Assembly: GCF_021729145.1 (NCBI RefSeq)
Contig: NZ_JAJSLW010000003.1
Coordinates: 62,001-126,000, forward strand
Direction: 5' to 3'
Length of the DNA: 64,000 nt
From: Membranihabitans maritimus
GTDB lineage: Bacteria; Bacteroidota; Bacteroidia; Chitinophagales; Saprospiraceae
The translations under genes were made by a program, and so were the position numbers. The notes below the pieces were generated by a model, which did no database searches, was not told where the DNA came from, and saw only the letters and a program-made list of their open reading frames with translations. Numbering within the stretch: the stretch's first letter is position 1; every line of letters starts with the position of its first letter. This document shows positions 28,301 through 37,572 of this stretch, in pieces.

Positions 28301-28541
28301 TTGTATAGATGATTTAAAATATAAACCCCAAAATTATGCGAATTCATTGATAATACTACCCAAACCTAAAATTGTTTAAGGAAAATATACGAAAGTTTAG
28401 AAATTTACCGATTCCAGGTAAAGATAAACAACTTGTCATTAACCATAAGCTTCCGATTTCTTGCTACAGGGCCTTTCAAAACTTCCATAAAAACTCCTTA
28501 TATTTAACATTTATACAACACGATAATTATCCAATCGTTTT

Positions 28542-29585
28542 ATGAAAAAGAAACCATCGGTAAAAATGGAAGACATTGCCATCCGGGCAGGAGTGGCTCT
28601 ATCCACAGTAAGCAGGGCACTTAATAATGACCGTCGCATAAGTTCTAAAACGAAAGAAAAAATACGAAATATAGCCAAGGAAATGGGGTTTACCAAAAAC
28701 CAGCTAGCCTCTGGCTTAATGACCAATAAAACTAATACCATCGGTGTAATAATTCCACAAATCAACCGTGCATTTTTTTCATCCACAATCTATAGCATGG
28801 AAGAAACCGCATACAAATACGGTTATTCAATTATAATTTGTCAATCCCAGGATTCCAAAGAGAGAGAATTTAGTAATGTTGAATCACTATTGTCTATGAA
28901 TGTAGATGGGATCATTGCTTCATTGGCCGTAGAAACCGATGAATACAGTCATTTCCTCAAAGCCAAAAACAGGGGAATTCCCGTGGTCTTTTTTGATCGG
29001 GTCCCCGACCAAAAATTGAATACATCCAATATTTTTATAAATGATGAAAAAAGTGCTTACAGGGCTACAGAGCACTTAATCAATCAAGGGTACAGGAAAA
29101 TCGCCCACGTAGCTGGCCCCGTTCAATTATCAATTTTCAAAAAAAGACTGGAAGGATATTTAAAAGCTTTGAACGACTATAATTTACCAGTTATCGAGGC
29201 TTATTCCCAAACCAATCATTTTATGACCCATAAAGAAGGGACAAAATCTGCAAAATACTTATTGAACCTCAAAGATCCACCGGATGCTATATTCTGTGCC
29301 AATAATTTAATGGCCATTAGTGCTATATCCGTTGCGCTTGATATGGGAATAAATGTGCCTGAACAATTGGGCGTAATCGGGTTCAGCGAAGAACCTACCT
29401 CCTATTTAATGCGTCCGTCTGTAACCTCACTAAAACAGCCCGGGATTCAAATGGGTAAACAAGCTGTTGAATTATTGTTATCAGAAATCAATTTTAGTCC
29501 GGAAAAAGGATTATATACATATAAAAACATAGAGTTGGATACCGAAATGAATATCCGGGAATCTACAAGTCGAAACCCTATTTAG
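28542..29585 (+). CDS. LacI family transcriptional regulator
   Basis: DNA-binding repressor or activator of 347 residues. The helix-turn-helix lies at residues 7-28 (MEDIAIRAGVALSTVSRALN), the hinge follows, and the sugar-binding core contains NTIGVIIP, VVFFDRVPD and IGFSEEPTSYLMRPSVTSLKQP. It is convergent with and overlaps by 4 bases the tagaturonate-reductase-like gene. The nearest LacI-type operator is the GCAAGCGCTTGC palindrome at 32560-32571, upstream of the Gfo/Idh gene, so it probably controls that operon in response to a uronate- or sugar-acid-derived ligand. Confidence 0.93.
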   Translation: MKKKPSVKMEDIAIRAGVALSTVSRALNNDRRISSKTKEKIRNIAKEMGFTKNQLASGLMTNKTNTIGVIIPQINRAFFSSTIYSMEETAYKYGYSIIICQSQDSKEREFSNVESLLSMNVDGIIASLAVETDEYSHFLKAKNRGIPVVFFDRVPDQKLNTSNIFINDEKSAYRATEHLINQGYRKIAHVAGPVQLSIFKKRLEGYLKALNDYNLPVIEAYSQTNHFMTHKEGTKSAKYLLNLKDPPDAIFCANNLMAISAISVALDMGINVPEQLGVIGFSEEPTSYLMRPSVTSLKQPGIQMGKQAVELLLSEINFSPEKGLYTYKNIELDTEMNIRESTSRNPI

Positions 29586-31009
29586 ACCAATTCACTGACA
29601 TACTTCTCAATGTGAAACTCCGGTGATTGAATTTCCTCAATGTGTTCCAGCAACCGCCCTTTCAAACCTTCCATTTTTGATAAATCTGTTCCCCAAAATT
29701 CGGATTCACGTAAAACATTTTCGACCACTGTTTCTAAGGTATCAGTATTTGAGTCCAGAATTTCTTTTTGTCTTTCGAAAAAAGTCAAAACCTCAGATGT
29801 ATCTTTGGGATTAAATGTCCCAAATCCGTCAAATAAATAAATACATAGCCAATTAGCTATCGAAAATACAATGCGAGAAGGCAACTGTCCATTTCTATTA
29901 TAAAAAGATAACAAGGAAGGTAATAACCTAAACCTTATTTTCGCAATAGAGTTCAATGCTATATCAGATAACTTGTGCTGAAGATATGGGTTGCCAAACC
30001 GCTCTAAAGTAATTTCTACATATTTCCTGGCCTCTTCTTCATCACCATCCAACGTGGGAACTACTTCTTCCAACAGGCATTCTTTTACAAAATTAAAAGA
30101 CCAATCTGTATTCATTATCTCAATGACCGTAGAAATCCCATTTAATAAACCGACAGGGACCATCGATGTATGGGCACCATTTAAAATCCTAACTTTCTTT
30201 TGTCTATATTCAGATAGGTCGGATACAAGTTCAACATTCAAATCGGCTTCCCCAAATGGCAAAAATTTTGAAACATTTTTTTCTGAAGCAATGACCAAAC
30301 TGTGATATGGTTCGCACACAACCACAGCTTTATCAGATATCCCTTTCTTTGTTTTTACTTTGTGAAATGCCTGGTCCGAATATCCCGGAACAATACGATC
30401 TACCAGGGTATTTACAAAAAGGCATTTTTTATCCAGCCATTGATGAAAAGACTCTTCAAGATTCCAGTGCCTCATATAAGAGACCACACATTTTTTCAAA
30501 GTGTCTCCATTCTGCTCAATTAGTTCAGTAGGCATAATGACTATACTTTCTGTGGTATTCCCCAATTTCTGAAAGCGATGGTACAACCATTGACATAACT
30601 TTCCAGGGAATTCTTGAGAAGGATGATCAGGAGAATACGGTTCATCGGAATACACAATTCCACTCTCTGTTGTATTCGATACAATCATCGTTACATTTTC
30701 ATCTTCTGCTGAATTCAAAAAAGCATTAAAATCAACGTACGGATGAATGATCTCATCAATTACATCTATTCTTTCAATTATCGATTTTGCGTGGCCGTTG
30801 ACCAATCCCTCAACAACCACATGGAATTTTCCCTTTTGATCTTTCAGATTGGAATAATCACCGCCTGGGGTAGGCTTGATCAAAGTAACACTGATTTTCT
30901 TTTCAGCATGAAGATTCACCCTTTGAAACATCCAGTCGCAAAAAGCTCTTAAAAAATTCCCTCCACCAAATTGAATTACTCTATTGTCTTTGCCATTCGA
31001 TTCTTTCAT
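29582..31009 (-). CDS. uxaB: Tagaturonate reductase / altronate oxidoreductase (UxaB-like)
   Basis: NAD-dependent enzyme of the mannitol-dehydrogenase superfamily that interconverts tagaturonate and altronate in galacturonate breakdown. Residues from RVIQFGGGNFLRAF form the nucleotide-binding start; VSNTTESGIVY and the catalytic-region stretch KVRILNGAHTSMVPVG are family-typical. Length 475 is close to the roughly 480 of UxaB. It lies 84 bases downstream of the Gfo/Idh gene, with a terminator-like hairpin between them. No uxaA, uxaC or kduI gene is in the window, so assignment to galacturonate use rests on this gene alone. Confidence 0.82.
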   Translation of the reverse strand: MKESNGKDNRVIQFGGGNFLRAFCDWMFQRVNLHAEKKISVTLIKPTPGGDYSNLKDQKGKFHVVVEGLVNGHAKSIIERIDVIDEIIHPYVDFNAFLNSAEDENVTMIVSNTTESGIVYSDEPYSPDHPSQEFPGKLCQWLYHRFQKLGNTTESIVIMPTELIEQNGDTLKKCVVSYMRHWNLEESFHQWLDKKCLFVNTLVDRIVPGYSDQAFHKVKTKKGISDKAVVVCEPYHSLVIASEKNVSKFLPFGEADLNVELVSDLSEYRQKKVRILNGAHTSMVPVGLLNGISTVIEIMNTDWSFNFVKECLLEEVVPTLDGDEEEARKYVEITLERFGNPYLQHKLSDIALNSIAKIRFRLLPSLLSFYNRNGQLPSRIVFSIANWLCIYLFDGFGTFNPKDTSEVLTFFERQKEILDSNTDTLETVVENVLRESEFWGTDLSKMEGLKGRLLEHIEEIQSPEFHIEKYVSELV

Positions 31010-31020
31010 ACTGCAAGTTT

Positions 31021-31065
31021 AAAAAAAAGTTATAGCCAAATGCCAAAGCAAGTGACTATAACTTT
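31021..31065 (-). terminator. Hairpin plus T-tract between Gfo/Idh and uxaB-like genes
   Basis: Read on the minus strand, the 10-base arm AAAGTTATAG pairs with CTATAACTTT across a 20-base loop and runs into eight T residues. This has the layout of an intrinsic terminator, although the stem is AT-rich and thus weak. It may attenuate read-through from the Gfo/Idh gene into the uxaB-like gene. Confidence 0.5.
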
Positions 31066-31093
31066 GAATATATGTAGGAAATTAATGGTATAT

Positions 31094-32488
31094 CTAAATT
31101 CTTTTCGCCCTTGGTACAAGGTCTGTCAACTCCCCGATCCGTACGGGTTTTCCCGATTCAATACTATTTCTGGCAGCTATACCAATCAAAATGGACATGG
31201 CCCCGTCTCTTACGCCGGCAGTATGTTTTAATGGGTCCGGACTTTCGGGGTTTACAAAAATTTTATCGTGCAACCTTTTATCTCCACCCCCGTGACCACC
31301 TCTTTCAAATTTCACCTGTTCTACAGAATGATCCTCAAAGTTTTTATGAACAATTACAGGTGCAAAATCAACATCAGAATTTCCCTGATTCATTTCGGCA
31401 GCATGGAGAGCTGATTGATCCAATGAATCGTTGTCAAAATATGGAATGTCTTGCCATGCCTCAATCCTTCCCTTCCTTCCATTAAAGGCTATTCTCCAGC
31501 CTTCATAAGGAGAATAAGTCGTCAAAGAATAATTGACAACCGCATTATTTGCGTATTTAATCTGAGCGGACATTTTATCATAAATATTAATCTCCGGTCT
31601 GAACAAACAATTATCCCTGATATATCCGTCGTATTTTTCATTTTCTACATACAATTTCATATATCTTTCGCTCTCTGTAATATCATAAAAGTAATCGCAT
31701 TCATTTTTATGATTACAGGTACGGCATTTATCGCCTCGAAACGGTCCATTCGTCCCATAGTGTTCCAGATCACCAAATGCAAATACTTCTTCCGGGTCAG
31801 AATCTAACCACCAATTCAACAAATCAAAATGATGTGTCGCTTTGTGAACCCACAAAGTACCTCCAGACTGACGCAATCCATGCCACCGTCTGAAATAACT
31901 CGCACCGTGATAATTATTTAAATACCAGTGAAAGTCTACAGAGGTAATATCTCCAATTACCCCATCATTTAATAGTTCTTTAATCTTTGTAGTATATGGG
32001 CTCCAACGATAATTAAACCCAACGATCAATTTTTTATTTGATCTGCGCTCAGCATCCAAAATATCCTGGCATTTAACTTCATCAGTCGTCAATGGTTTTT
32101 CCGTTAGAACATCACAACCATAATCCAATCCCTTTATAATAAATTCATGATGTGTAGAATCCTTTGTAGTAACGATTATCAAATCGGGATTTTTCTCCTG
32201 AAGCATCTTATCAAAATCTGTGTATACATCACAGTTTACCCCCATATATTCCTTGGCATACTCTAGACGCCCCGGATTAATATCAGACAATCCTACAAAT
32301 TCAAGGATATCCGGATACTGCTCTACAAGTCGTTTACCCCAAAAACTTGTCCCTCGAACCCCCGTTCCAACCAAAACAACTTTTAATTTCCTGCTACCCA
32401 GGCCAAAAGCACTCGCAGGAACGGTAATCATAGTTCCCGCAGCAAGCATACTTACCGCTTCTAAAAAAGATCTTCTGTTCAAACTCAT
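31094..32488 (-). CDS. Gfo/Idh/MocA family oxidoreductase with Tat-like signal
   Basis: NAD(P)-dependent sugar oxidoreductase fold of 464 residues. The N-terminus (NRRSFLEAVSMLAAG, Arg5-Arg6) resembles a twin-arginine signal, as in many Bacteroidota periplasmic members. The Rossmann motif LVGTGVRG follows near residue 40, and LTEKPLTTD holds the conserved catalytic Lys. A GDKCRTCNHKNEC cysteine cluster near residue 265 may bind zinc. Tat-exported members can keep a tightly bound cofactor and act on glycosides or sugar acids. It is the first gene after the LacI-type operator at 32560-32571. Confidence 0.87.
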   Translation of the reverse strand: MSLNRRSFLEAVSMLAAGTMITVPASAFGLGSRKLKVVLVGTGVRGTSFWGKRLVEQYPDILEFVGLSDINPGRLEYAKEYMGVNCDVYTDFDKMLQEKNPDLIIVTTKDSTHHEFIIKGLDYGCDVLTEKPLTTDEVKCQDILDAERRSNKKLIVGFNYRWSPYTTKIKELLNDGVIGDITSVDFHWYLNNYHGASYFRRWHGLRQSGGTLWVHKATHHFDLLNWWLDSDPEEVFAFGDLEHYGTNGPFRGDKCRTCNHKNECDYFYDITESERYMKLYVENEKYDGYIRDNCLFRPEINIYDKMSAQIKYANNAVVNYSLTTYSPYEGWRIAFNGRKGRIEAWQDIPYFDNDSLDQSALHAAEMNQGNSDVDFAPVIVHKNFEDHSVEQVKFERGGHGGGDKRLHDKIFVNPESPDPLKHTAGVRDGAMSILIGIAARNSIESGKPVRIGELTDLVPRAKRI

Positions 32489-33018
32489 AAAAAATATTTT
32501 TTAATCTTCAATCCAATTTTATAAAAACATATATCCGCAAACTACATATTTCATTTTATGCAAGCGCTTGCCAATATTACATAAAAATATGTATTTTCCA
32601 ATATGTACTAATAAATATTGGAACATCTCCAATTAATATAAAATGATTCTTAATAAGATGTAATCAGCCAGGAAGGGAAGGGTGCATATTTGGCTTTTGG
32701 TACCTGACAAAACGTAAATAACTTCCAACATTATCCAACCCGAATTATTTTCTCGACCGTTAAGGGAGTTACATTAAAACTCCTATGACTTTACAAAGAT
32801 GATACTTGAGATTAATACTTTCGTGGATCCCCGGTAATCAGCTCTTAAGATTAAACTACTGGCTTCGATAATCTTCAAAATACAGACTGAGACGTTTGTA
32901 ACGATGAGGAAGGATAAAAATCCCATGAGGAAAAATAGTTAAATTTGCGGATGTAGTCAGGCTGTGACTAAATGTAAATCAAATTTGGTAACTTATCTTC
33001 AATAATATTTTTTCCAAT
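32489..33018. other. Intergenic region between the Gfo/Idh gene and the VOC pseudogene
   Basis: 530 bases without a recognisable intact gene. The left part (to about 32640) is the AT-rich control region of the Gfo/Idh gene, with the LacI-type palindrome and repeated CCAATAT/ATATTGG elements (32571-32578, 32598-32604, 32614-32621). The right part is less AT-rich but has stops in all frames. A TAAATTTG sequence at 32940-32947 matches the Bacteroidota -7 consensus. Confidence 0.45.
32560..32571. promoter_or_regulatory. LacI-family operator palindrome GCAAGCGCTTGC
   Basis: A perfect 12-bp palindrome with the central CG step and AAGCGCTT core typical of LacI/GalR-family operators. It sits 72 bases upstream of the Gfo/Idh start codon, between possible -33 (TTGG) and -7 (TAGTTTG) sequences on the minus strand, a position suited to repression. 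The probable ligand protein is the LacI-type regulator at 28542-29585. Confidence 0.65.
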
Positions 33019-33413
33019 ATGGATAAAGTAACGGGTATCGGTGGAATTCCCCCCCTGAAAACAAAATCATGGTAGAAAAGCACCTGGGTCTCAATTCAGA
33101 TCAATATGGCACTGTGTATGTCTCCAAAAGTATCGATACGGGAAGAAAACAATATTTACAATAGAGTCCGTTTGATGAAAAAACAACGTACTTTACCCAT
33201 TCTGATAAAGACTTTATGATTAAATACAGAGTAGAAAACCTGGATGCACTTGTCCCTCAACACAAGAAGGACGGGGTTACGATCCTCGATGAAATTGAAG
33301 AATATAGCTATGGAAAATTTATACACATCCTGGATCAAGAAAATAATAAATTAGAACTGTGGGAACCTATTGATCGACCATTTGACAAAAAATCCGAAGG
33401 AAAGACGTTTTGA
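33019..33413 (+). pseudogene. Decayed VOC (glyoxalase-like) protein gene
   Basis: The remnant starts as MDKVTGIGGI from ATG 33019, shifts frame near the run of C at 33049-33055, continues as MVEKHLGLNSDQYGTVYVS, meets TAG at 33162-33164 where a Trp would be expected (QYLQ-stop-SPFDEKT), and ends as YSYGKFIHILDQENNKLELWEP, the classic end of a VOC-fold protein. About three residues also appear to be missing near the frameshift. An ATG at 33216 would allow only the last 65 residues. The stop overlaps the TTG start of the next gene, so the two were once coupled. Confidence 0.8.
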
Positions 33414-34411
33414 GTTCACTAAAAAATCTAGTTTTTCCCTTTGCCCGCTTAGGGAGGGAAATTATTCGCCAATACCTTTACGCCCAAAAGTTAAGCAAAG
33501 AATCACTAAATAACATCAGGAAACAAACATCCAGTGAATGGGAAAATTATCCTACAATTAAATACGAAATCTTTTACGGGACATTGGTCCCTATTAATTT
33601 ACATACTAAGATGGCCTCACTACATAATGTGGCATACTCTCAAGAACTCCGCAGAACATCTACGGCTCAAGCAATTATTACTGGCATTTATGACGACCTT
33701 ATCGACGAATGGGATAGTTCTCCTGAAAGGATTAAGACCATACTTTTTTCTGATAAATTCGAATCAAACAATGTATTGGAGTTATTATGTCGACAATATT
33801 TTGACATTATCAAATACGGGGTCAATCAAAAGCTTTTCTATGAAGTAGTTCCGGCATTGATAATGGCACAAGAAAAAAGTAAAGAACAGTTTAATCCAAA
33901 TATATGCGAAGATGACGTGATAAAGATTACCAAGGAAAAAGGAGGTTACGCTATGTTATTTTACCGATCATCAATTTCACATCCATGTAGTACCGACGAA
34001 TATAATTTCTATTATACGCTAGGTGGTTTACTGCAGATGACTAACGATATCAACGATGCTTATAAGGATTACCTGTCAGGAACTAAAACGTTGATGCATC
34101 TCGGTTGGCCTATTACAAAGATTGAAAAAGTTTTTAAAGATCAAATAAATCAGGTAAATCTAAAATGGGAGTCCTGGCAAGGTCACCGAAGCAGGAAAAA
34201 TTTTAGCTTTTTCACTAGAATTAATGTAATTACTTCCCGGTCCTTGGTAACACTCAATGAATATAAATATCAATTTGACTACACAGAGGCAAATACATCT
34301 TTTGATATAAACAAAATTCCAAAAAATAAGCTTATTAAGGGGATAGGAATACCCTGGAAGCTATTTTCATGGTATTCGTATTGGTCAAATTTACAAAATA
34401 AGGGTGTTTAA
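33410..34411 (+). CDS. Class I isoprenoid-synthase-like enzyme
   Basis: 333-residue, probably all-helical protein. It carries an aspartate-rich DDLIDE motif at residues 95-100 and a second motif NDINDAYKD at 212-220 within QMTNDINDAYKDYLSGTKT. Both motifs and their spacing match the metal-diphosphate-binding motifs of trans-isoprenyl diphosphate synthases and terpene synthases. Substrate and product cannot be read. The start is TTG, overlapping the stop of the VOC remnant; the next in-frame ATG is 67 codons in and would cost a conserved helix. There is no other isoprenoid gene nearby. It is convergent with the M4 peptidase (4-base overlap). Confidence 0.7.
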   Translation: MSSLKNLVFPFARLGREIIRQYLYAQKLSKESLNNIRKQTSSEWENYPTIKYEIFYGTLVPINLHTKMASLHNVAYSQELRRTSTAQAIITGIYDDLIDEWDSSPERIKTILFSDKFESNNVLELLCRQYFDIIKYGVNQKLFYEVVPALIMAQEKSKEQFNPNICEDDVIKITKEKGGYAMLFYRSSISHPCSTDEYNFYYTLGGLLQMTNDINDAYKDYLSGTKTLMHLGWPITKIEKVFKDQINQVNLKWESWQGHRSRKNFSFFTRINVITSRSLVTLNEYKYQFDYTEANTSFDINKIPKNKLIKGIGIPWKLFSWYSYWSNLQNKGV

Positions 34412-37400
34412 ATAATAACCAATTTTTGAATATACTTTTTACCATTCTTATCGGAGATATGTAGTAGGTACAACCCCGGTTGCAAACCCTGCACACTCAA
34501 CTGGAAAGAACCGGATATATTTACAAAATCTACCCATTTCAATCGCTTCCCTTTGACATCAAATAATGTAATCTCTGAGATGGTAATAGCATTATCCAGT
34601 GACCGTATCTTGACATAATCCGATGCCGGATTGGGTCCTATTTCAAACGTAGAGTTTGCCGATTCAATACCGGGTTCAGCAGAAGTAATGATCAATTCTC
34701 TATTCCCATTGGCAAACGGGGTAGCCCAACGATGATCTTCTAATAAAGAAAAATCTTCGCTTACTCTTTCAAGTCTGTCAGCTGACATCTCCATTGCACG
34801 AATTTGAAAGGCTTCATCCAATATACCTGCCTCCGAATCAAAAAGAATGTAACCATCATCCTTGGTATAAGAAGGATAGTGGATGGTATTACCTTCATAA
34901 ATCAATTGTGCATCCCCGGTTAGTAAATTTACCGTACCAATATAATTCCGATCCTCCCCCTCATCGTAATAATCAAATGCAAAAACATTAATATCATTCT
35001 TCGAAAAAGAAGGGTTGCCTACACTAATTTCATCGTCCAGATTAGAAAAAATCTTATCCACCCTCGGTTCAGTAAAGCTGCTATTCTCCAGGTCGAAGAC
35101 CCGCACCAAGCCAATATCCCAATAATTAGCACTTTCAAATCCAAGCACATCCCCTATCTCATTATATGCATCATACAAAATATATTCTCCGGCATGATCA
35201 AACTCCATGGCATCAATATATTGTACGTCATTGGTAGTAAAAAAATCTGATGATGTTGTCGGATTATATAGCTTTATGGTTCTGTTCTCTCCTGTTTCCA
35301 AATTGAATAAATACATATTTTCATCGATAGGATCCTCTGTGACCGCTGCAATTAAGCGCCCATCCCTGGAGACTACAATTTTACGCCAAATTGATTGAGG
35401 ATTGTCTTCCAGATATTCTCTGGTCAATTCCATTGTATTCCAATTAATCGCTACATACTGAATACGAAAATCCCCGTCCACAAACACACCAAAACTGCCA
35501 TCATCTGTAATTGATGGCTTGGAATAAATATCTTCACCGCTGATAATCTCTTGAGTATTACCGGTTGTTAAGTTGATTAATTGCATGGAATTTTTTTCAT
35601 CACTTATGGCCAACATAAAATGATCACCCGGGTTTTCTTCCAGGATTCCTTCCTCGGGTTGGAAAGGTTCTGATTCTTCCAGAATCCCGACATTATCAAA
35701 AGCCTGTTTACAAATTTCATATTCTTCCGAGGAAGAACCAAAACGACCTTCAGCTGCCGTTAGCACACTGTATCTCAAATCTTTAAAATCTGAAGAAAAG
35801 GTCATATAGTTCGTCAAAACATCGTAGTACAATTGTTCGGCATTCTCCTTCCCAATCTGGCTGGCAATCAGATAAAAAACATGGTTCGGAATGCCACTGT
35901 TTATATGCACCCCGCCTTCATCCAGTTCTCCAAAATACTGCTCATCTACATGCTTAGGTTGCCAACCTATATCTCCTAATCGTCGGCCACCATTATTGGG
36001 ATCACTCATATCTCGAAGGTTGCCGGTGGCAAATACGGATCCTTTGACTACATCCTCCCCCAACGTCCAATTATCCCTGTCAATTAGTACCGCAAAAATA
36101 TCAGCAAAGGACTCATTGAGAGCACCGGATTCACCCTGATAACGCAAATTTCCCGAAGATTGAATCACCCCATGGGTTAATTCATGCGCACCCACATCAA
36201 GTGAGCGGGACAACGGTGAATGAAAATCACTATTCCCATTCCCATAAAATATGGCCGCACCATTCCAAAATGCATTGTCCATTTCCTCGGAATTTTCATC
36301 CAGTACATCGACTATTGATAAGATATTTCCTCCAATTCCGTCGATGGAGTTTCTATTAAAAGTGTTCAAAAAATACTGGTAACTCAAAATAGCATTGACA
36401 TGTGCAGAAACCGCCCTTTTATCGCTAAAACGATTCGACGCAGAACCCACTAAAAACAAGCTAAAATCTTCGTCTTCCACACTTTTATTTTGTCCGTCTA
36501 AGGTAATGATAGCCCCATCGGGATCTGACGGCATATCAGAGCTCGCCACGTCAAACATAGGTTGAGTAGCATCTATCAGGTAAAAATCATTTCCTTCTGA
36601 CCATATTGGAAACCGGTATTCCGTACCGTTCAAATCTTCACCAATACCTTCTACCGGAGATAAGAAACCCTCTACTCTTTTATCAAATTCTGAAATTTGT
36701 TCTGCACTGGCTTTGTGGGGTAAAGAGCAAAAACTAGAAATATCCCCTGTAAAATTACAGACCTTATTAAAATGCTCATGTACTTCACCGGTTATTGCAT
36801 CAATTACCACGTGATAATGATTCGTAAGATCCGGCATATATTCTATTACATAAACCAAGCTTGCGTTATCCTTTGCATCAAAGTACCATTGCAATTCTTC
36901 CTGTAGAATCCCTGTACGAATGGGAATATCAGCCTTCAAATCCCTTATATCACCAAATTCCCGATAAAGGATTGACTCTAATTTACCCCTTGAGATTAAG
37001 GTTTGCATATAATCTTCCGCTACCAGATCATCACTTACCGTATGTACTTTACTTTGAACGACGGTCTTTTTGTCAAAATGATGCAAAACCACCTCCGAAT
37101 CATAGATCTTCAGCCCTCCAATCTTCTGATTATACCGTTGATGTACCGGTTTACTCCTGGTATCTAGGCTGGGGACATTGATTGTTTCCAATTCAATTTC
37201 TCCAGATATGGAAAATGCCTTTTTATATGAATCCCAAAGTGCATCAACCCTATTTTTGGACCGCAAATCCAGATCTACCTGAATTTCTACCCACTCCGGT
37301 GTTCCATCTGCCCCATACTCAAGCACATGATAATCAGGGCTCAAATGAAGTTTTTGAATTTGTACTGACCGAATTTCAGAACGTCTCTTTACTGACTTAC

Positions 37401-37572
37401 GTTGCCGACCATTGATCAATTCATTGACCTCGTCAATATTGACATCTAAGGGCCTGGCTATTGTTTGTAAACCCAATGTGTCCATTTGCAATGGTACTTT
37501 CCATTGGGCCAACACCTTATTAGAAGATATGAGAATAACCAAGAAAGCGAATACAGGTAAAATTTTTCTCAT
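34408..37572 (-). CDS. M4 (thermolysin-like) metallopeptidase with beta-propeller and T9SS sorting domain
   Basis: Secreted zinc protease of 1054 residues. In order: signal peptide (1-22), FTP/PepSY-type propeptide (about 40-270), M4 catalytic domain (about 310-640) with HELTHG near residue 461, ESFADIFA as third ligand, and GGVHINSGIPNHVFY around the second catalytic His. Then comes a beta-propeller-like region (about 655-950) with TolB-like repeats, and a T9SS sorting domain (FEIGPNPASDYVKI ... GLQPGLYLLHISD ... YIQKLVII). It should be exported by T9SS and mature by propeptide cleavage. It overlaps the small lipoprotein gene upstream by 4 bases, so the two are coupled. Confidence 0.92.
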   Translation of the reverse strand: MRKILPVFAFLVILISSNKVLAQWKVPLQMDTLGLQTIARPLDVNIDEVNELINGRQRKSVKRRSEIRSVQIQKLHLSPDYHVLEYGADGTPEWVEIQVDLDLRSKNRVDALWDSYKKAFSISGEIELETINVPSLDTRSKPVHQRYNQKIGGLKIYDSEVVLHHFDKKTVVQSKVHTVSDDLVAEDYMQTLISRGKLESILYREFGDIRDLKADIPIRTGILQEELQWYFDAKDNASLVYVIEYMPDLTNHYHVVIDAITGEVHEHFNKVCNFTGDISSFCSLPHKASAEQISEFDKRVEGFLSPVEGIGEDLNGTEYRFPIWSEGNDFYLIDATQPMFDVASSDMPSDPDGAIITLDGQNKSVEDEDFSLFLVGSASNRFSDKRAVSAHVNAILSYQYFLNTFNRNSIDGIGGNILSIVDVLDENSEEMDNAFWNGAAIFYGNGNSDFHSPLSRSLDVGAHELTHGVIQSSGNLRYQGESGALNESFADIFAVLIDRDNWTLGEDVVKGSVFATGNLRDMSDPNNGGRRLGDIGWQPKHVDEQYFGELDEGGVHINSGIPNHVFYLIASQIGKENAEQLYYDVLTNYMTFSSDFKDLRYSVLTAAEGRFGSSSEEYEICKQAFDNVGILEESEPFQPEEGILEENPGDHFMLAISDEKNSMQLINLTTGNTQEIISGEDIYSKPSITDDGSFGVFVDGDFRIQYVAINWNTMELTREYLEDNPQSIWRKIVVSRDGRLIAAVTEDPIDENMYLFNLETGENRTIKLYNPTTSSDFFTTNDVQYIDAMEFDHAGEYILYDAYNEIGDVLGFESANYWDIGLVRVFDLENSSFTEPRVDKIFSNLDDEISVGNPSFSKNDINVFAFDYYDEGEDRNYIGTVNLLTGDAQLIYEGNTIHYPSYTKDDGYILFDSEAGILDEAFQIRAMEMSADRLERVSEDFSLLEDHRWATPFANGNRELIITSAEPGIESANSTFEIGPNPASDYVKIRSLDNAITISEITLFDVKGKRLKWVDFVNISGSFQLSVQGLQPGLYLLHISDKNGKKYIQKLVII

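Noticed and set aside
28301-28541. A preQ1 riboswitch ahead of queE.
   Set aside because: The upstream DNA lacks the compact C-rich/A-rich pseudoknot pattern of preQ1 aptamers. A TAATTTTG at 28329-28336 on the minus strand could be a -7 element but has no well-spaced partner.
33216-33413. A 65-codon ORF that could be a small VOC protein.
   Set aside because: The upstream frame clearly continues the VOC domain across a stop, so this is the end of a broken gene and not an independent small gene.
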